DNA of 64,000 bases from an uncultured Clostridia bacterium. GTDB lineage: Bacteria > Bacillota > Clostridia > TANB77 > CAG-508. The position numbers and the translations under genes are program-made. Under the pieces are notes generated by a model. It worked only from the letters and a program-made list of their open reading frames with translations, was not told the DNA's origin and ran no database searches. The stretch covers positions 62,001 to 126,000 of the forward strand of contig CANPVP010000004.1 of assembly GCA_947581825.1 (NCBI GenBank). Reading direction: 5' to 3'. Position 1 is the first letter of the stretch, and each line of letters starts with the position of its first letter. Positions 28,067-41,526 of this stretch are shown in pieces.

Positions 28067-28189
28067 ATGCCAGAAAATAGAGGTTGCTGTGGTGGCGGTT
28101 TCGGTTTTGGAGGAGATTGCTGTTGGATAATCATCGTCTTAATATTAATATGCTGTTGCTGTGGTGGTAATAACAATGGTTGTTGTTAA
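28067..28189 (+). CDS. Cysteine/glycine-rich 40-residue membrane peptide
   Basis: Too short for the ORF track. An AGGAGGG ribosome binding site precedes the ATG. The 40-residue product has a Gly/Cys head (RGCCGGGFGFGGDCC), one short hydrophobic helix (WIIIVLILI), then CCCCGG and an NNNGCC tail; ten of 40 residues are Cys. Layout resembles the YjcZ-type small sporulation peptides (Gly-rich head, single membrane helix), but with Cys in place of most small residues. A strong shared terminator follows. A sporulation or metal/thiol role is only a guess. Translation is likely, given the ribosome binding site and terminator. Confidence 0.65.
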   Translation: MPENRGCCGGGFGFGGDCCWIIIVLILICCCCGGNNNGCC

Positions 28190-28200
28190 GATAGGTATAA

Positions 28201-28242
28201 AAAAAGAATCCTAAATAGTTTTCTATTTAGGATTCTTTTTTA
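28201..28242. terminator. Bidirectional terminator between the Cys-rich peptide and groEL
   Basis: AAAAAGAATCCTAAATAG-tttt-CTATTTAGGATTCTTTTT, an 18-bp perfect stem. Confidence 0.93.
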
Positions 28243-28249
28243 TTATTTT

Positions 28250-30315
<2,066 letters not shown>

Positions 30316-30342
30316 TTAGCAGTCTTCATATTAGACTGCTAA
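30316..30342. promoter_or_regulatory. CIRCE-like HrcA operator with a symmetric base swap
   Basis: TTAGCAGTC, nine bases, GACTGCTAA. The textbook CIRCE is TTAGCACTC-N9-GAGTGCTAA; here the seventh position is swapped C to G in both arms, so symmetry is kept. It lies immediately downstream of the groES promoter -10, the standard repressor position. Confidence 0.85.
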
Positions 30343-30343
30343 T

Positions 30344-30372
30344 ACTTTATACCTTTTCTCTCCAAAAGTCAA
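30344..30372 (-). promoter_or_regulatory. Sigma-A-type promoter of groES-groEL
   Basis: Minus strand TTGACT, then TATAAA (15-base spacer) overlapping TAAAGT (17-base spacer). The CIRCE-like operator starts two bases beyond. Confidence 0.7.
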
Positions 30373-30399
30373 TACTATTTATTAATTTTCATTTTTAAT

Positions 30400-30786
30400 C
30401 TATTTTTTTATATTCACTCCCGCTATTCCCCCAATAATTCCCGAAGTTATTCCTAAAGCTATCAACATTATAGAACTTATAGTTAATATAAAATTACCAT
30501 TTAGTATGCTAGATAAAGAATATATTAGCATCATATATATTAATCCAATTAAAGCTCCTAATGTTATTCCACTTTTGCGTACACTTGACATTGTTCCTGC
30601 AAATATACTTATAGAAGTTATAATAAATATACTTGGACCTATTACATTTTCACTTATATTAGTCTTCACTAATATAAACGCAATTAACATTATTAAAAAA
30701 ATTGTTACAATAAAACTTTTTATAACACCAGAAAAAATACTTTCAATTGTCTTATCATTTTTTAAGTTATCAATATTTTTAGTCAT
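30400..30786 (-). CDS. TIGR04086/YrzE-type small membrane protein
   Basis: About 128 residues with four hydrophobic helices separated by short turns (SFIVTIFLIMLIAFILV; IFIITSISIFAGTMSSVRKSGI; GALIGLIYMMLIYSL; ISSIMLIALGITSGIIGGIAG). Length, helix pattern and the Arg-Lys-Ser turn fit the TIGR04086 (YrzE) family, whose function is unknown. The ATG at 30786 has AGGTG six bases ahead; the track's GTG at 30795 sits inside that site. Confidence 0.7.
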   Translation of the reverse strand: MTKNIDNLKNDKTIESIFSGVIKSFIVTIFLIMLIAFILVKTNISENVIGPSIFIITSISIFAGTMSSVRKSGITLGALIGLIYMMLIYSLSSILNGNFILTISSIMLIALGITSGIIGGIAGVNIKK

Positions 30787-30849
30787 AAAATTCACCTCTT
30801 TAATTATTTGGTAAATCTTATGACTAATTTTATTTTTTAGAACTATATA

Positions 30850-32316
30850 TTAAAAATCCCACACATCTTTTTCATCTTCATATTCTTGATATTTCTTTAC
30901 TTTTCCGTTATCATCTAAAAATTTGACTATATCATATTTTTTTCCAGCCGATTCCATATAGGCTCTTAAAGATCCTGTTTCATTTGAATAATATATTGAT
31001 GATATAACAAAATCAATTATTAAATTACCTTCCCAGTTCATTAAACCATATGCATTTTGTTTCTTTAATACAATTAATCCATATTCTTGAATTATAGCAA
31101 TATTCTCTTTTTCTGATTGACTATCATTATCCGAACCTATTTGATCATATTCAAATGGTACAGCTACCTCTCCTCTTAAATTAATTAATCCCCATTTTCC
31201 ATTCTTTTTAAGTGGTATTAAATTTTCAAATATAATATTCCCACTATCTACTATATATTTATTTGTATCTAATCCTATTTGCTCATACTCTATTCCAACA
31301 ATAGTCTTTCCATTTTCACCTACTATTCCATATTTTCCATTCAAAGACACTTTATATAATCCATTATCTTTATCTAATAATTCTATCGAATCATACATAT
31401 TACTTATTATTACAGAAGATTTCTTGTCTTCATCTATTTTCCAAATTCCAACCTTTCCAGAAGCATCTGTTACTGTAAAAGAGTCATTATACGCATCATA
31501 TTCTATATTGTTATACTTTAGTCCTAAAATCTCATTTCCTTCTGTATCTACAACTCCGTATTTATCACTTGCCGTCTGTATTGTATTTCCTTCCTCATCC
31601 GTTTTATCTGCCCCTTGTACTATAATCAAACTTTTTAATATAGCTTTCCTATTTTCATAAGTTTGCGACTCTGGCACTACAAATCCTTTTTGTTCGAGTA
31701 CATCTCCAAGATTTGCTTCACTTCCCTCTATTGATTCTATAAGTACATTATCATGCTCTTCATCATAAGTTATTACTAAATTGCAAGCTTTGCTTAATCC
31801 TTCTTCTGAAACATATAGTTTTCCATCAATATTTTTTACTTCATCTTTTATTTTATATTTTTTATACTGTTCAGCACTTCTTTTCCTACTATTTGAGCCA
31901 TTATTTGTATCTTTAACCTCAATATTTACTTTATATACGCCTGCTTTTCCTTCAAAAAAAGATATTGCCTCATAACCATTCATTATATAACACTTGTCAG
32001 TATCCTCGGTTTGTATTTTATACTCTCCATTATATGAGTTATATCCCATACTTGCAGCAATATCTTTTATTGGAAAATACATAGTTTCATCTTCAATAAT
32101 TATATCATTAGTCTTTAAATTTTCAAGTTTTACCCCATCTATTAATATTGATGACTTTATGGTTCTTGCTATTTTTATTTGTATTATAAACATTAAGGAA
32201 GCAATAATAATTACTGCTATTGCAATTACTGCTATTAAAATCAACACCATTTTTTTTATTCCGCTTTTACTTCTCCCAGTTGGTTGTTGTTTATTTACTT
32301 CATTCAATAAATTCAT
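30850..32316 (-). CDS. Membrane-anchored WG-repeat protein
   Basis: 488 residues: a short cytoplasmic N-terminus, one membrane helix (KMVLILIAVIAIAVIIIASLMFII), a stalk domain like the copper-amine-oxidase N-terminal-like module (KLENLKTNDIIIEDETMYFPIKDIAASMGYNSY), then a run of WG-type repeats from about 235 on (KYGVVDTEGNEIL, GKYGIVGENGKTIVG, GKWGLINLRGEVAVP, NAYGLMNWEGNLI). The repeats face outside and are thought to bind partners or wall components. AGGAGG ribosome binding site; 9 bases after tgt. Confidence 0.85.
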   Translation of the reverse strand: MNLLNEVNKQQPTGRSKSGIKKMVLILIAVIAIAVIIIASLMFIIQIKIARTIKSSILIDGVKLENLKTNDIIIEDETMYFPIKDIAASMGYNSYNGEYKIQTEDTDKCYIMNGYEAISFFEGKAGVYKVNIEVKDTNNGSNSRKRSAEQYKKYKIKDEVKNIDGKLYVSEEGLSKACNLVITYDEEHDNVLIESIEGSEANLGDVLEQKGFVVPESQTYENRKAILKSLIIVQGADKTDEEGNTIQTASDKYGVVDTEGNEILGLKYNNIEYDAYNDSFTVTDASGKVGIWKIDEDKKSSVIISNMYDSIELLDKDNGLYKVSLNGKYGIVGENGKTIVGIEYEQIGLDTNKYIVDSGNIIFENLIPLKKNGKWGLINLRGEVAVPFEYDQIGSDNDSQSEKENIAIIQEYGLIVLKKQNAYGLMNWEGNLIIDFVISSIYYSNETGSLRAYMESAGKKYDIVKFLDDNGKVKKYQEYEDEKDVWDF

Positions 32317-32325
32317 TTGTACCTC

Positions 32326-34490
<2,165 letters not shown>

Positions 34491-34560
34491 AACCTGTCCT
34501 TCTCCCTATTTTAATAATAATACATATATTATACTAAATTTCTGCCCCCAAGACAAGACT

Positions 34561-34917
34561 TTATTTTATATCATTTAAATTTTCTATTAATTCTTTACAT
34601 TCCTTCCAATCAATAGCAATAACATTCTCATACTCTCTTTCAAGTTTCTCAGCAATCTCTAAAGTTTTATCGTTTGAATCCAAATCGGCAATTATTACAT
34701 TATTTATCAAATCTTCTTTTCCATATAAAATTCTAAACAAAAGACTCCTTACTGTTCCTTCAATTTTATCTTCTTGATTTTTTACTGCCAAAATAAAATA
34801 CATTTTATCTGACTTTAAATTAGCATATGTATGAGCATATTTTATTGATTTTATTACTTCTATAAAACCATATAATGCAAATATCCAAATAATAGTTTCC
34901 TTAATAAATTCTAACAT
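34561..34917 (-). CDS. Small membrane protein with a GT-A-like tail, unknown
   Basis: 118 residues: an N-terminal hydrophobic helix (ETIIWIFALYGFIEVI), then a soluble part with AVKNQEDKIEGTVRSLLFRI and IADLDSNDKTLEIAEKL. That spacing resembles the N-terminal Rossmann part of family 2 glycosyltransferases (NxExxI...DxxSxDxT), but the protein ends before any catalytic region. It may be a small conserved protein rather than a broken enzyme: it has a good GGAG ribosome binding site and no remnants downstream. Divergent from pflB. Confidence 0.6.
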   Translation of the reverse strand: MLEFIKETIIWIFALYGFIEVIKSIKYAHTYANLKSDKMYFILAVKNQEDKIEGTVRSLLFRILYGKEDLINNVIIADLDSNDKTLEIAEKLEREYENVIAIDWKECKELIENLNDIK

Positions 34918-35095
34918 GAATATTTCTCCTTTATATTCAAATGCTATAATAGATATAATATGTTTTATTTTTATAAATGTTACTGTACAAAATCAAAAAT
35001 TTTTTATTAGCTATTTAACTATTTTATATAAAAAAAATATCTATATACTGTTAAATTTTACTTTATTACTATTATAAATTATAGTAGTAAATCTA

Positions 35096-35124
35096 TTTAC
35101 AAAGTAATCTCACTGTAATATAAT
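35096..35124 (+). promoter_or_regulatory. Sigma-A-type promoter of pflB-pflA
   Basis: TTTACA, 17 bases, TATAAT, about 30 bases before the start codon. Confidence 0.75.
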
Positions 35125-35152
35125 AATTCTGCAAATTAGGAGGTATATATTT

Positions 35153-37387
35153 ATGGATTTTAAAGAATGGAATAATTTTAATAAAGGGAACTGGTCAAAG
35201 GAAATAAATGTAAGAGATTTTATTCAAAAAAATTATACTCCTTACACTGGCGATGACTCTTTCCTAAGTGGTATTTCTGAAAAGACATCAAAACTTTGGA
35301 ATAAAGTTTTAGATCTTTATAAAAAAGAAAAGGAAAATAATGGAGTTTTAGCTGTTGATAATGAAACAATTTCTACTATATCTAGCCATGATGCTGGATA
35401 TATTGATAAAGATTTAGAAGAAATTGTTGGACTTCAAACAGATGCACCTTTAAAAAGAGCAATCATGCCTTTTGGTGGTATCAAAATTGTAAAAAAATCT
35501 TGTCAAGCATATGGAAAAGATACTACTCCAGAAATAGATTATATTTTTAATAATATTCGTAGAACTCATAATGATGGCGTCTTTAGTGTATACACTAAAG
35601 ACATCCGTGCAGCTAGATCATCACATCTAATAACTGGTCTACCTGATGGTTATGGTAGAGGACGTATAATAGGTGATTATAGAAGAGTTGCTTTATATGG
35701 TATCGATGAATTAATCGAACATAAAAAAACTGCATTAGAATCATTAAGTATGAACAGCTTTTCTGAGGAAATAATAAGAAAAAGAGAAGAAATGCATGAT
35801 CAAATTTTAGCTTTAGAAGAATTAAAAGTTATGGCTTCTAAATATGGTATCGATATTTCTAGACCTGCAGGAACTGCAAAAGAAGCAGTTCAATGGACTT
35901 ATTTTGCATATTTAGGTGCAATCAAAGAACAAAATGGTGCTGCTATGAGTTTAGGTAGAGTTTCTACTTTCTTAGATATATATTTTGAAAGAGATTTGAA
36001 AGCTGGCATTATAACAGAAGAACAAGCACAAGAAATTATGGATCATTTCATTATGAAATTAAGAATGGTTAGATTTTTAAGAACTCCTGAATATGATGAA
36101 CTATTCAGCGGTGACCCTGTATGGGTTACAGAGTCTTTAGGTGGTATGGGAGTTGATGGAAGAACTTTAGTTACTAAAAATACTTTCAGAACACTTCATA
36201 CTCTTACAACTTTAGGACCTGCTCCTGAACCAAATATGACTATACTTTGGTCAAGATATCTACCTGAAAATTTCAAAAAATTTGCTACTTCCCTATCTAT
36301 TAAAACTTCATCAATACAATATGAAAATGATGATTTAATGAGAACTTACTGGGGAGATGATTATGGAATTGCTTGTTGTGTTTCAGCAATGCGAATTGGT
36401 AAACAAATGCAATTTTTCGGAGCAAGATGTAATTTAGCAAAAACTTTGCTTTACTCAATAAACGGTGGTAAAGATGAAATATCAGGAAAACAAATAACTC
36501 AAAAATTTGAACCTATAACTTCTGAATATTTAAATTATGATGAAGTAATGGAAAAATTTGATATAATGATGAACTATGTTTCTAGAATATATATTAAGGC
36601 ATTAAATGCTATTCATTATATGCATGATAAATATAATTACGAAAAATTAGAAATGGCTCTACATGATGATGAAATCTTTAGAACTATGGCAACAGGAATC
36701 GCTGGTCTTTCTGTTGTTGCAGATTCCCTTTCTGCAATTAAGTATGCTAAAGTAAAAACTATTCGTAACGAAAATGGACTAGTTGTCGATTACGAAATTG
36801 AAGGAGATTTCCCTAAATACGGAAATGATGATGATAGAGTTGATGACATAGCAGTAGATGTTGTAAAAAGATTCCTTGGAAAATTAAAGAATCACACAAC
36901 ATATAGAAATTCAAAAACAACTATGTCTATATTAACAATTACTTCTAATGTTGTTTATGGTAAGCATACTGGAAATACTCCAGACGGAAGAAAAGCTGGT
37001 GAGCCTTTCGGTCCTGGTGCTAACCCTATGCATGGTAGAGATAAAAATGGAGCTTTAGCTGTAATGAATTCTGTTGCAAAATTACCTTACTCATATGCAG
37101 AAGACGGAATTTCATATACATTCTCAATAACTCCTAAAGCTCTTGGAAAAGATGAAAATTCAAGAATAAATAATTTAATAACAATGCTAGATGGATATTT
37201 TATCCAAGAAGGTCATCATATCAATGTAAATGTTTTTGATAGAGCTCTTCTAGAAGATGCAATGGAACATCCAGAAAAATATCCTCAACTTACTATTCGT
37301 GTATCTGGTTATGCTGTAAACTTTACAAAACTAACTAGAGAACAACAATTAGATGTTATTAATAGAACTATTCACGAAAAAATTTAA
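35153..37387 (+). CDS. pflB: Pyruvate formate-lyase (formate C-acetyltransferase)
   Basis: 744 residues of the glycyl-radical PFL family. The adjacent active-site cysteines are in [17 protein letters not shown], and the radical glycine is in the C-terminal [12 protein letters not shown]. It splits pyruvate with CoA into acetyl-CoA and formate under anaerobic conditions. [22 protein letters not shown] is characteristic of the true PFL branch rather than diol dehydratases. GGAGG ribosome binding site; the activase gene follows after 82 bases with a palindromic repeat between. Confidence 0.98.
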   Translation: MDFKEWNNFNKGNWSKEINVRDFIQKNYTPYTGDDSFLSGISEKTSKLWNKVLDLYKKEKENNGVLAVDNETISTISSHDAGYIDKDLEEIVGLQTDAPLKRAIMPFGGIKIVKKSCQAYGKDTTPEIDYIFNNIRRTHNDGVFSVYTKDIRAARSSHLITGLPDGYGRGRIIGDYRRVALYGIDELIEHKKTALESLSMNSFSEEIIRKREEMHDQILALEELKVMASKYGIDISRPAGTAKEAVQWTYFAYLGAIKEQNGAAMSLGRVSTFLDIYFERDLKAGIITEEQAQEIMDHFIMKLRMVRFLRTPEYDELFSGDPVWVTESLGGMGVDGRTLVTKNTFRTLHTLTTLGPAPEPNMTILWSRYLPENFKKFATSLSIKTSSIQYENDDLMRTYWGDDYGIACCVSAMRIGKQMQFFGARCNLAKTLLYSINGGKDEISGKQITQKFEPITSEYLNYDEVMEKFDIMMNYVSRIYIKALNAIHYMHDKYNYEKLEMALHDDEIFRTMATGIAGLSVVADSLSAIKYAKVKTIRNENGLVVDYEIEGDFPKYGNDDDRVDDIAVDVVKRFLGKLKNHTTYRNSKTTMSILTITSNVVYGKHTGNTPDGRKAGEPFGPGANPMHGRDKNGALAVMNSVAKLPYSYAEDGISYTFSITPKALGKDENSRINNLITMLDGYFIQEGHHINVNVFDRALLEDAMEHPEKYPQLTIRVSGYAVNFTKLTREQQLDVINRTIHEKI

Positions 37388-37417
37388 AACCTTATAAATT
37401 ATCAATATATTAAATAT

Positions 37418-37439
37418 CAGGTGGCCAATTGGTCGCCTG
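37418..37439. repeat. Palindromic repeat between pflB and pflA
   Basis: CAGGTGGCCAA-TTGGTCGCCTG, two mismatched positions. Family resemblance to GGCGACC/GGTCGCC repeats; may attenuate transcription into pflA. Confidence 0.6.
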
Positions 37440-37469
37440 TATCTAAAAATTTAAAAAATAGGAGATTTT

Positions 37470-38192
37470 ATGGATAACAAAATTTTAGGAAATATACATT
37501 CTTTTGAAAGTTTTGGAACTGTTGATGGTCCAGGCGTGAGATTTGTAATATTTATGCAAGGGTGCTCCCTATCTTGTAAATATTGTCATAATAGGGACAC
37601 TTGGGAATTAAATCAAGGAACTAAGTATTCTGCAGATGAATTAATAGATACAATATTAAAATATAAAAATTATATTCTCCCAACTGGTGGTGTTACTGCT
37701 ACAGGCGGAGAGCCTCTACTTCAAGTTAAATTTTTAATTGAGCTTTTCTCAAAATTAAAAGCACTTGGAATTCATACTGCAATAGATACTTCTGGTATGT
37801 TTGATTTAACAGAAGATATAAAACATCTATTAAGTTTAACAGACCTAGTACTTTTGGATATAAAGCATATCGATGATGAAAAATGCAAAAAATTAGTCGG
37901 TCATTCTAATATTAAAGAATTGCAATTTGCAAAATATCTTAGTGACAATAATATTCATATATGGATTAGGCAAGTAATCATTCCTGGAATAACAGATGAT
38001 GAAGCTGATTTAAAAAAGCTAAAAGAATTTATATCAACACTAAAAACTGTTGAAAAAATCGAACTTTCTCCTTATCATAATATGGGCAAATATAAATGGA
38101 TTAATTTAGGTCTAAAATACGAATTAGAAAATGTTAGAACTGCTAACGATTCTGATATAGAACGTGCGAAAAAAATATTAGGAATGCTATAA
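37470..38192 (+). CDS. pflA: Pyruvate formate-lyase activating enzyme
   Basis: 240 residues, a radical-SAM protein with the CxxxCxxC cluster motif CSLSCKYCHNRDTW, SFGTVDGPGVRFVIFMQG ahead of it, and GGVTATGGEPLLQ. It uses SAM and a 4Fe-4S cluster to put the radical on the PflB glycine. Downstream of pflB, with a shared terminator at the convergent patatin gene. Confidence 0.97.
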   Translation: MDNKILGNIHSFESFGTVDGPGVRFVIFMQGCSLSCKYCHNRDTWELNQGTKYSADELIDTILKYKNYILPTGGVTATGGEPLLQVKFLIELFSKLKALGIHTAIDTSGMFDLTEDIKHLLSLTDLVLLDIKHIDDEKCKKLVGHSNIKELQFAKYLSDNNIHIWIRQVIIPGITDDEADLKKLKEFISTLKTVEKIELSPYHNMGKYKWINLGLKYELENVRTANDSDIERAKKILGML

Positions 38193-38218
38193 AAGGAAGC
38201 TATAAAATAGCTTCCTTT
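38192..38218. terminator. Bidirectional terminator between pflA and the patatin gene
   Basis: AAAGGAAGCTAT-aaa-ATAGCTTCCTTT. The patatin stop codon lies in the stem. Confidence 0.85.
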
Positions 38219-39051
38219 ATCTTATCCATATTTTCAATTGCAGTTTTATATCCAAATTTAAAACATAAATCCATTTTGCCTAAATCCAATAACCCTGTTC
38301 CATCAGTAGAAACTTTTAAAATATAATCACTAGAATTCAAATTTTTCTCAAATATTTTATCTCCCATAATGTCTACTGTTTTCATAATTATATCCATTAT
38401 ATTACTTTTTTTATTAATTTTGTCACTCTCAAAACTAATCGCAATTACTTTATCTGCTCCCTGCCTTCTTACTTCTTCAACTGGAATATTATCTAAAATA
38501 CCACCATCCATAAAAGCATATTTATCATATTCAAAAGGACAAAAAACAGCAGAAAAACTACTACTTGCTCTTACAGCTTTTCCAACTGAAATATTCGTTA
38601 TATACCTTTCATTTAGCTGTTCACCTAACAAACCATTTGTAAATACATACTCCTTTTCACTTATTAAATCTACTGTAGGTATAACAATTGGCATTTTTAT
38701 ATCTTCAATGTTTTTAATGCCTTTTTCCCCTGCTAATTTATCGCATACTTCTTCCAGCCTTTGATTTGACCTTAAACCTTTTATCCTTATTTCTTTATTT
38801 CTCATATAATTGGTTATTCCCATTATAATAGGACCACTATTAATAGTAGCAATTTCTTTTGCATGTTTTTTAAATAATGAATATATTTCATCAGGAGAAT
38901 ATCCCATTGCATATAAAGCTGAAACCATACTACCAGAGCTAGTTCCACCTATTACATCTATTTTTATATTATTTTCTTCAAAAGCCTTTAGAACTCCTGC
39001 ATGTGCTACTCCTCTAATTCCACCACCTGATAAAGCTAAACCTAAAGTCAC
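38200..39051 (-). CDS. Patatin-like phospholipase
   Basis: 283 residues. It has the oxyanion motif SGGGIRGVAHAGVL, the nucleophile GGTSSGSMVSALYA (GxSxG) and the catalytic Asp in FMDGGILDNIPVEEV, giving a Ser-Asp dyad. Cytoplasmic, no signal peptide. It is related to RssA/YlbK-like patatins that deacylate phospholipids. The GTG start at 39051 follows GAGGTG at 7 bases. It lies downstream of rpsR and is converged on by pflA. Confidence 0.9.
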   Translation of the reverse strand: MTLGLALSGGGIRGVAHAGVLKAFEENNIKIDVIGGTSSGSMVSALYAMGYSPDEIYSLFKKHAKEIATINSGPIIMGITNYMRNKEIRIKGLRSNQRLEEVCDKLAGEKGIKNIEDIKMPIVIPTVDLISEKEYVFTNGLLGEQLNERYITNISVGKAVRASSSFSAVFCPFEYDKYAFMDGGILDNIPVEEVRRQGADKVIAISFESDKINKKSNIMDIIMKTVDIMGDKIFEKNLNSSDYILKVSTDGTGLLDLGKMDLCFKFGYKTAIENMDKIKEAIL

Positions 39052-39147
39052 TTAACAACACCTCTTGATTATTTCTTTTCCTACCTATATTATTTCCAAT
39101 TAAAGGAAATCTATTCAGTAAGTAGATGTTGTTTATGTAATAAAAAA

Positions 39148-39186
39148 TTAAAAAAAAAAAATGAATTCTCAAATTTAAGAATTCAC
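39148..39186 (-). terminator. Terminator of the rpsF-ssb-rpsR operon
   Basis: Minus strand TGAATTCT-taaatttg-AGAATTCA followed by an uninterrupted T-run. Confidence 0.9.
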
Positions 39187-39200
39187 CTTTTTTATATTTA

Positions 39201-39485
39201 CTAATCGTTTGCTGAATATGGTAATATAGCAATATGTCTAGCTCTCTTAACAGCTAAAGTAATATCTCTTTGATGTTTTGCACAAGCTCCTGTTGCTCTT
39301 CTTGGTAAGATTTTTCCTTTTTCATTAATGAACTTTCTTAATTGTTCTGGATTTTTATAATCTAAAACAAAATTTTTGTCGCTACATAAAGCACAAACTT
39401 TTTTTCTCATTTTTCTGAATTTTGGATTATAATCTTCATCATTGTTTCTATTATTTCTTCTATTATTTTGCTTTTTGTCTGCCAT
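39201..39485 (-). CDS. rpsR: 30S ribosomal protein S18
   Basis: 94 residues with a disordered Asn/Arg-rich N-terminus ([14 protein letters not shown]), then [37 protein letters not shown] and [23 protein letters not shown]. The CxxC and a later Cys indicate the zinc-binding version. Third gene of the standard rpsF-ssb-rpsR operon, ended by a strong terminator. Confidence 0.97.
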   Translation of the reverse strand: MADKKQNNRRNNRNNDEDYNPKFRKMRKKVCALCSDKNFVLDYKNPEQLRKFINEKGKILPRRATGACAKHQRDITLAVKRARHIAILPYSAND

Positions 39486-39513
39486 TGTTCTCCCCCATTT
39501 CTATTAATATTTC

Positions 39514-39942
39514 TTAGAATGGTAAATCGTCATCAGCTGTTGTTTCAAATTCTGATGAAGCACTATCTCCTGCAACACTACCAAAAGTATTTTCGAAAGT
39601 ATTTCCTCCTGCTTCTCCATCTCTTTTAGAATCTGCAAAATATGCTTCTTCAGCTACAACCTCTGTTGCATAATGTTTTTGACCATTTTCGTCATCCCAA
39701 TTTCTTGTTTGAATTCTTCCTATAACACCTACTTGTTGACCTTTTTTAAAGTATTTGCTACAGAATTCTCCTTGTTTACTCCAAGCAACCACATTTATAA
39801 AATCAGCTTGTCTCTCTTCTCCTTGCTTTGCAAATCTTCTATTTACTGCTAAAGTAAAACTTGCAACTAATGTATTATTAGTTTGAGTATATCTAACTTC
39901 TGGGTCTCTTGTTAGTCTTCCCATTAAAACTACTTTATTCAT
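39514..39942 (-). CDS. ssb: Single-stranded DNA-binding protein
   Basis: 142 residues: an OB-fold (MNKVVLMGRLTRDPEVRYTQ, FTLAVNRRF, ADFINVVAWSKQGEF, VIGRIQTRNWDDENGQKHYATEVVAEE) and an acidic C-terminal tip DDDLPF for partner recruitment. The linker is short. It protects single-stranded DNA in replication and repair. It lies between rpsF and rpsR, the classic operon position, with an AGGAGG ribosome binding site. Confidence 0.98.
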   Translation of the reverse strand: MNKVVLMGRLTRDPEVRYTQTNNTLVASFTLAVNRRFAKQGEERQADFINVVAWSKQGEFCSKYFKKGQQVGVIGRIQTRNWDDENGQKHYATEVVAEEAYFADSKRDGEAGGNTFENTFGSVAGDSASSEFETTADDDLPF

Positions 39943-39988
39943 ATATTACCTCCTAAATTTTATAAATATAGTCCCTTTATTTTCTATT

Positions 39989-40273
39989 TTAGTCTTCTTT
40001 ACGAACAACTATAAATTTAATAATTTCATCAGTGATTCTATAATTTCTTTCTAGTTCTGCTACTAGAGTTGGTTTTGCTTCAAAGTTAAATAAAACATAA
40101 AAACCTTCTTGGAATTTTTTGATATCGTATGCTAATTTTCTTTTTCCCATTTCTTCAACTGACTCAACTTTTCCTTCATTATTAATTATATCGCTGAATT
40201 TTGTTATTAGGTTTTTAATACCTTCTTCTTCAACAACTGGACTAATAATGATAACACTTTCGTATTTATTCAT
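39989..40273 (-). CDS. rpsF: 30S ribosomal protein S6
   Basis: 94 residues: MNKYESVIIISPVVEEEGI, the VESVEEMGKRKLAYDIKKFQEGFYVLFNFEA core and NYRITDEIIKFIVVR. It binds S18 on the small-subunit platform. GGAGGTG ribosome binding site. First gene of rpsF-ssb-rpsR behind a clear promoter; the leader holds a small CCCACAC/GTGTGAG hairpin at 40302-40321 that could be part of S6:S18 feedback, though I do not see the known CCG bulge motif. Confidence 0.97.
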   Translation of the reverse strand: MNKYESVIIISPVVEEEGIKNLITKFSDIINNEGKVESVEEMGKRKLAYDIKKFQEGFYVLFNFEAKPTLVAELERNYRITDEIIKFIVVRKED

Positions 40274-40348
40274 TATATTTCACCTCCTTATGGATATATA
40301 ACCCACACTTTTATGTGTGAGTAAGGAATTTTATTCCAAACTTGCATT

Positions 40349-40377
40349 ATTATAACACAGTCTTGCAGTATTTTCAA
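40349..40377 (-). promoter_or_regulatory. Sigma-A-type promoter of rpsF-ssb-rpsR
   Basis: Minus strand TTGAAA, exactly 17 bases, TATAAT. Confidence 0.85.
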
Positions 40378-40410
40378 GACTTAAACAAAAATAAATTAGT
40401 AAAATTGTAG

Positions 40411-40430
40411 TGGTGACCAGCGGTCGCCCA
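40411..40430. repeat. GC-rich palindromic repeat after the antiporter gene
   Basis: TGGTGACC-agc-GGTCGCCCA. Related to the GGCGACC/GGTCGCC repeat family; it may terminate the antiporter transcript. Confidence 0.6.
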
Positions 40431-40435
40431 TTCTA

Positions 40436-41398
40436 TTAAGTATTAAATAAAATTATCATATATGAAGCATACATAACTAAATAAGTAATACCATTTGTTC
40501 TACTCATCTTATTTTTAGGTGGTATCAATGGGAACAAAGCTAGAATTACTGTTGCTATAATCAAAATTAAAATTTCCATATTATATGCTACATTATATAT
40601 AATAGGACTTATTAAAGCAGATACTCCAACTATAAGTAACATATTGAAAATGTTTGAACCAATAATATTACCTATAGCAATATCACTATTTCCTTTAATA
40701 GCAGCTGTAACACTAGTAACTAATTCTGGTAAGCTCGTTCCTATAGCAAGAATAGTTAAGCTTATAATTTTTTCACTTATATTAAAATGTTGTGCAATAA
40801 TTACAGAATTATCAACTGTTAAATCTCCACCTATTTTTAATCCTATAATACCTAAAATAATGTATACAATATCTAATATTATATTTCTTTGTTGCTTATA
40901 CTCAATAATTTCTTCTTTATCTGCATCTTTGCTATCAAACTTTTCTCCTTTTATTCCCATAAAAATTGTATATCCAATAAACATTAAGAATAAAACAATT
41001 AAAGCAATAGATTCTTCTCTTGTTATACCAAAACCTGTATTGCATAATATCATAAATATAATTGTAAAACCTAAACACATTGGTATTTCAATTAATCTAG
41101 TTTCTCTTTGAAATCTCACTGACTTAATCACTGTAGACAAACCAAGTATCAATAATAAATTACAAATATTACTTCCAACCACATTTCCTATAGCCATATC
41201 TGCATACCCTTCCATTGCAGAAGTAATACTAACAAACAACTCTGGCATAGAAGTACCTATCGAAACAATAGTTAATCCAATAATTATCTCAGGAATATGA
41301 AATCTTTTAGCAACACTACTTGATCCCTCAACCAGGAAATCTGCACCCTTAATAAGTAATACAAATCCCAAAACAATTAAAAGTACTGATAAAATCAT
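40436..41398 (-). CDS. Calcium/sodium antiporter (CaCA family)
   Basis: 320 residues, about ten membrane helices in two inverted repeats. Each carries the alpha motif: EIIIGLTIVSIGTSMPELFVS and EKIISLTILAIGTSLPELVTS, followed by GNVVGSNICNLLLILG and GNIIGSNIFNMLLIVG. A short acidic cytoplasmic loop (about 150-165, DSKDADKEEII) separates the halves. It resembles YrbG-type exchangers. Ion choice cannot be read directly. GGGG ribosome binding site; monocistronic and followed by a palindromic repeat. Confidence 0.93.
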   Translation of the reverse strand: MILSVLLIVLGFVLLIKGADFLVEGSSSVAKRFHIPEIIIGLTIVSIGTSMPELFVSITSAMEGYADMAIGNVVGSNICNLLLILGLSTVIKSVRFQRETRLIEIPMCLGFTIIFMILCNTGFGITREESIALIVLFLMFIGYTIFMGIKGEKFDSKDADKEEIIEYKQQRNIILDIVYIILGIIGLKIGGDLTVDNSVIIAQHFNISEKIISLTILAIGTSLPELVTSVTAAIKGNSDIAIGNIIGSNIFNMLLIVGVSALISPIIYNVAYNMEILILIIATVILALFPLIPPKNKMSRTNGITYLVMYASYMIILFNT

Positions 41399-41526
41399 TT
41401 ATCATTCCCCTTCCTCACTATAAAAACATGTCTTTCAAGTTTATAATTATATAACATATTTTAAAATTTGGCAAGAAAATTTATTTTGACAAAAATTTGC
41501 ATTTATTAAGAAAATTTTCTATGTTT

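Noticed and set aside
39014-39232. 72-residue minus-strand ORF MLYYHIQQ...
   Set aside because: It spans the rpsR terminator and overlaps the patatin start and the rpsR end in another frame; no ribosome binding site and no conserved pattern.
40298-40325. S6:S18 ribosomal leader motif ahead of rpsF
   Set aside because: A small hairpin exists but the characteristic CCG bulge was not found, so it is only mentioned under rpsF.
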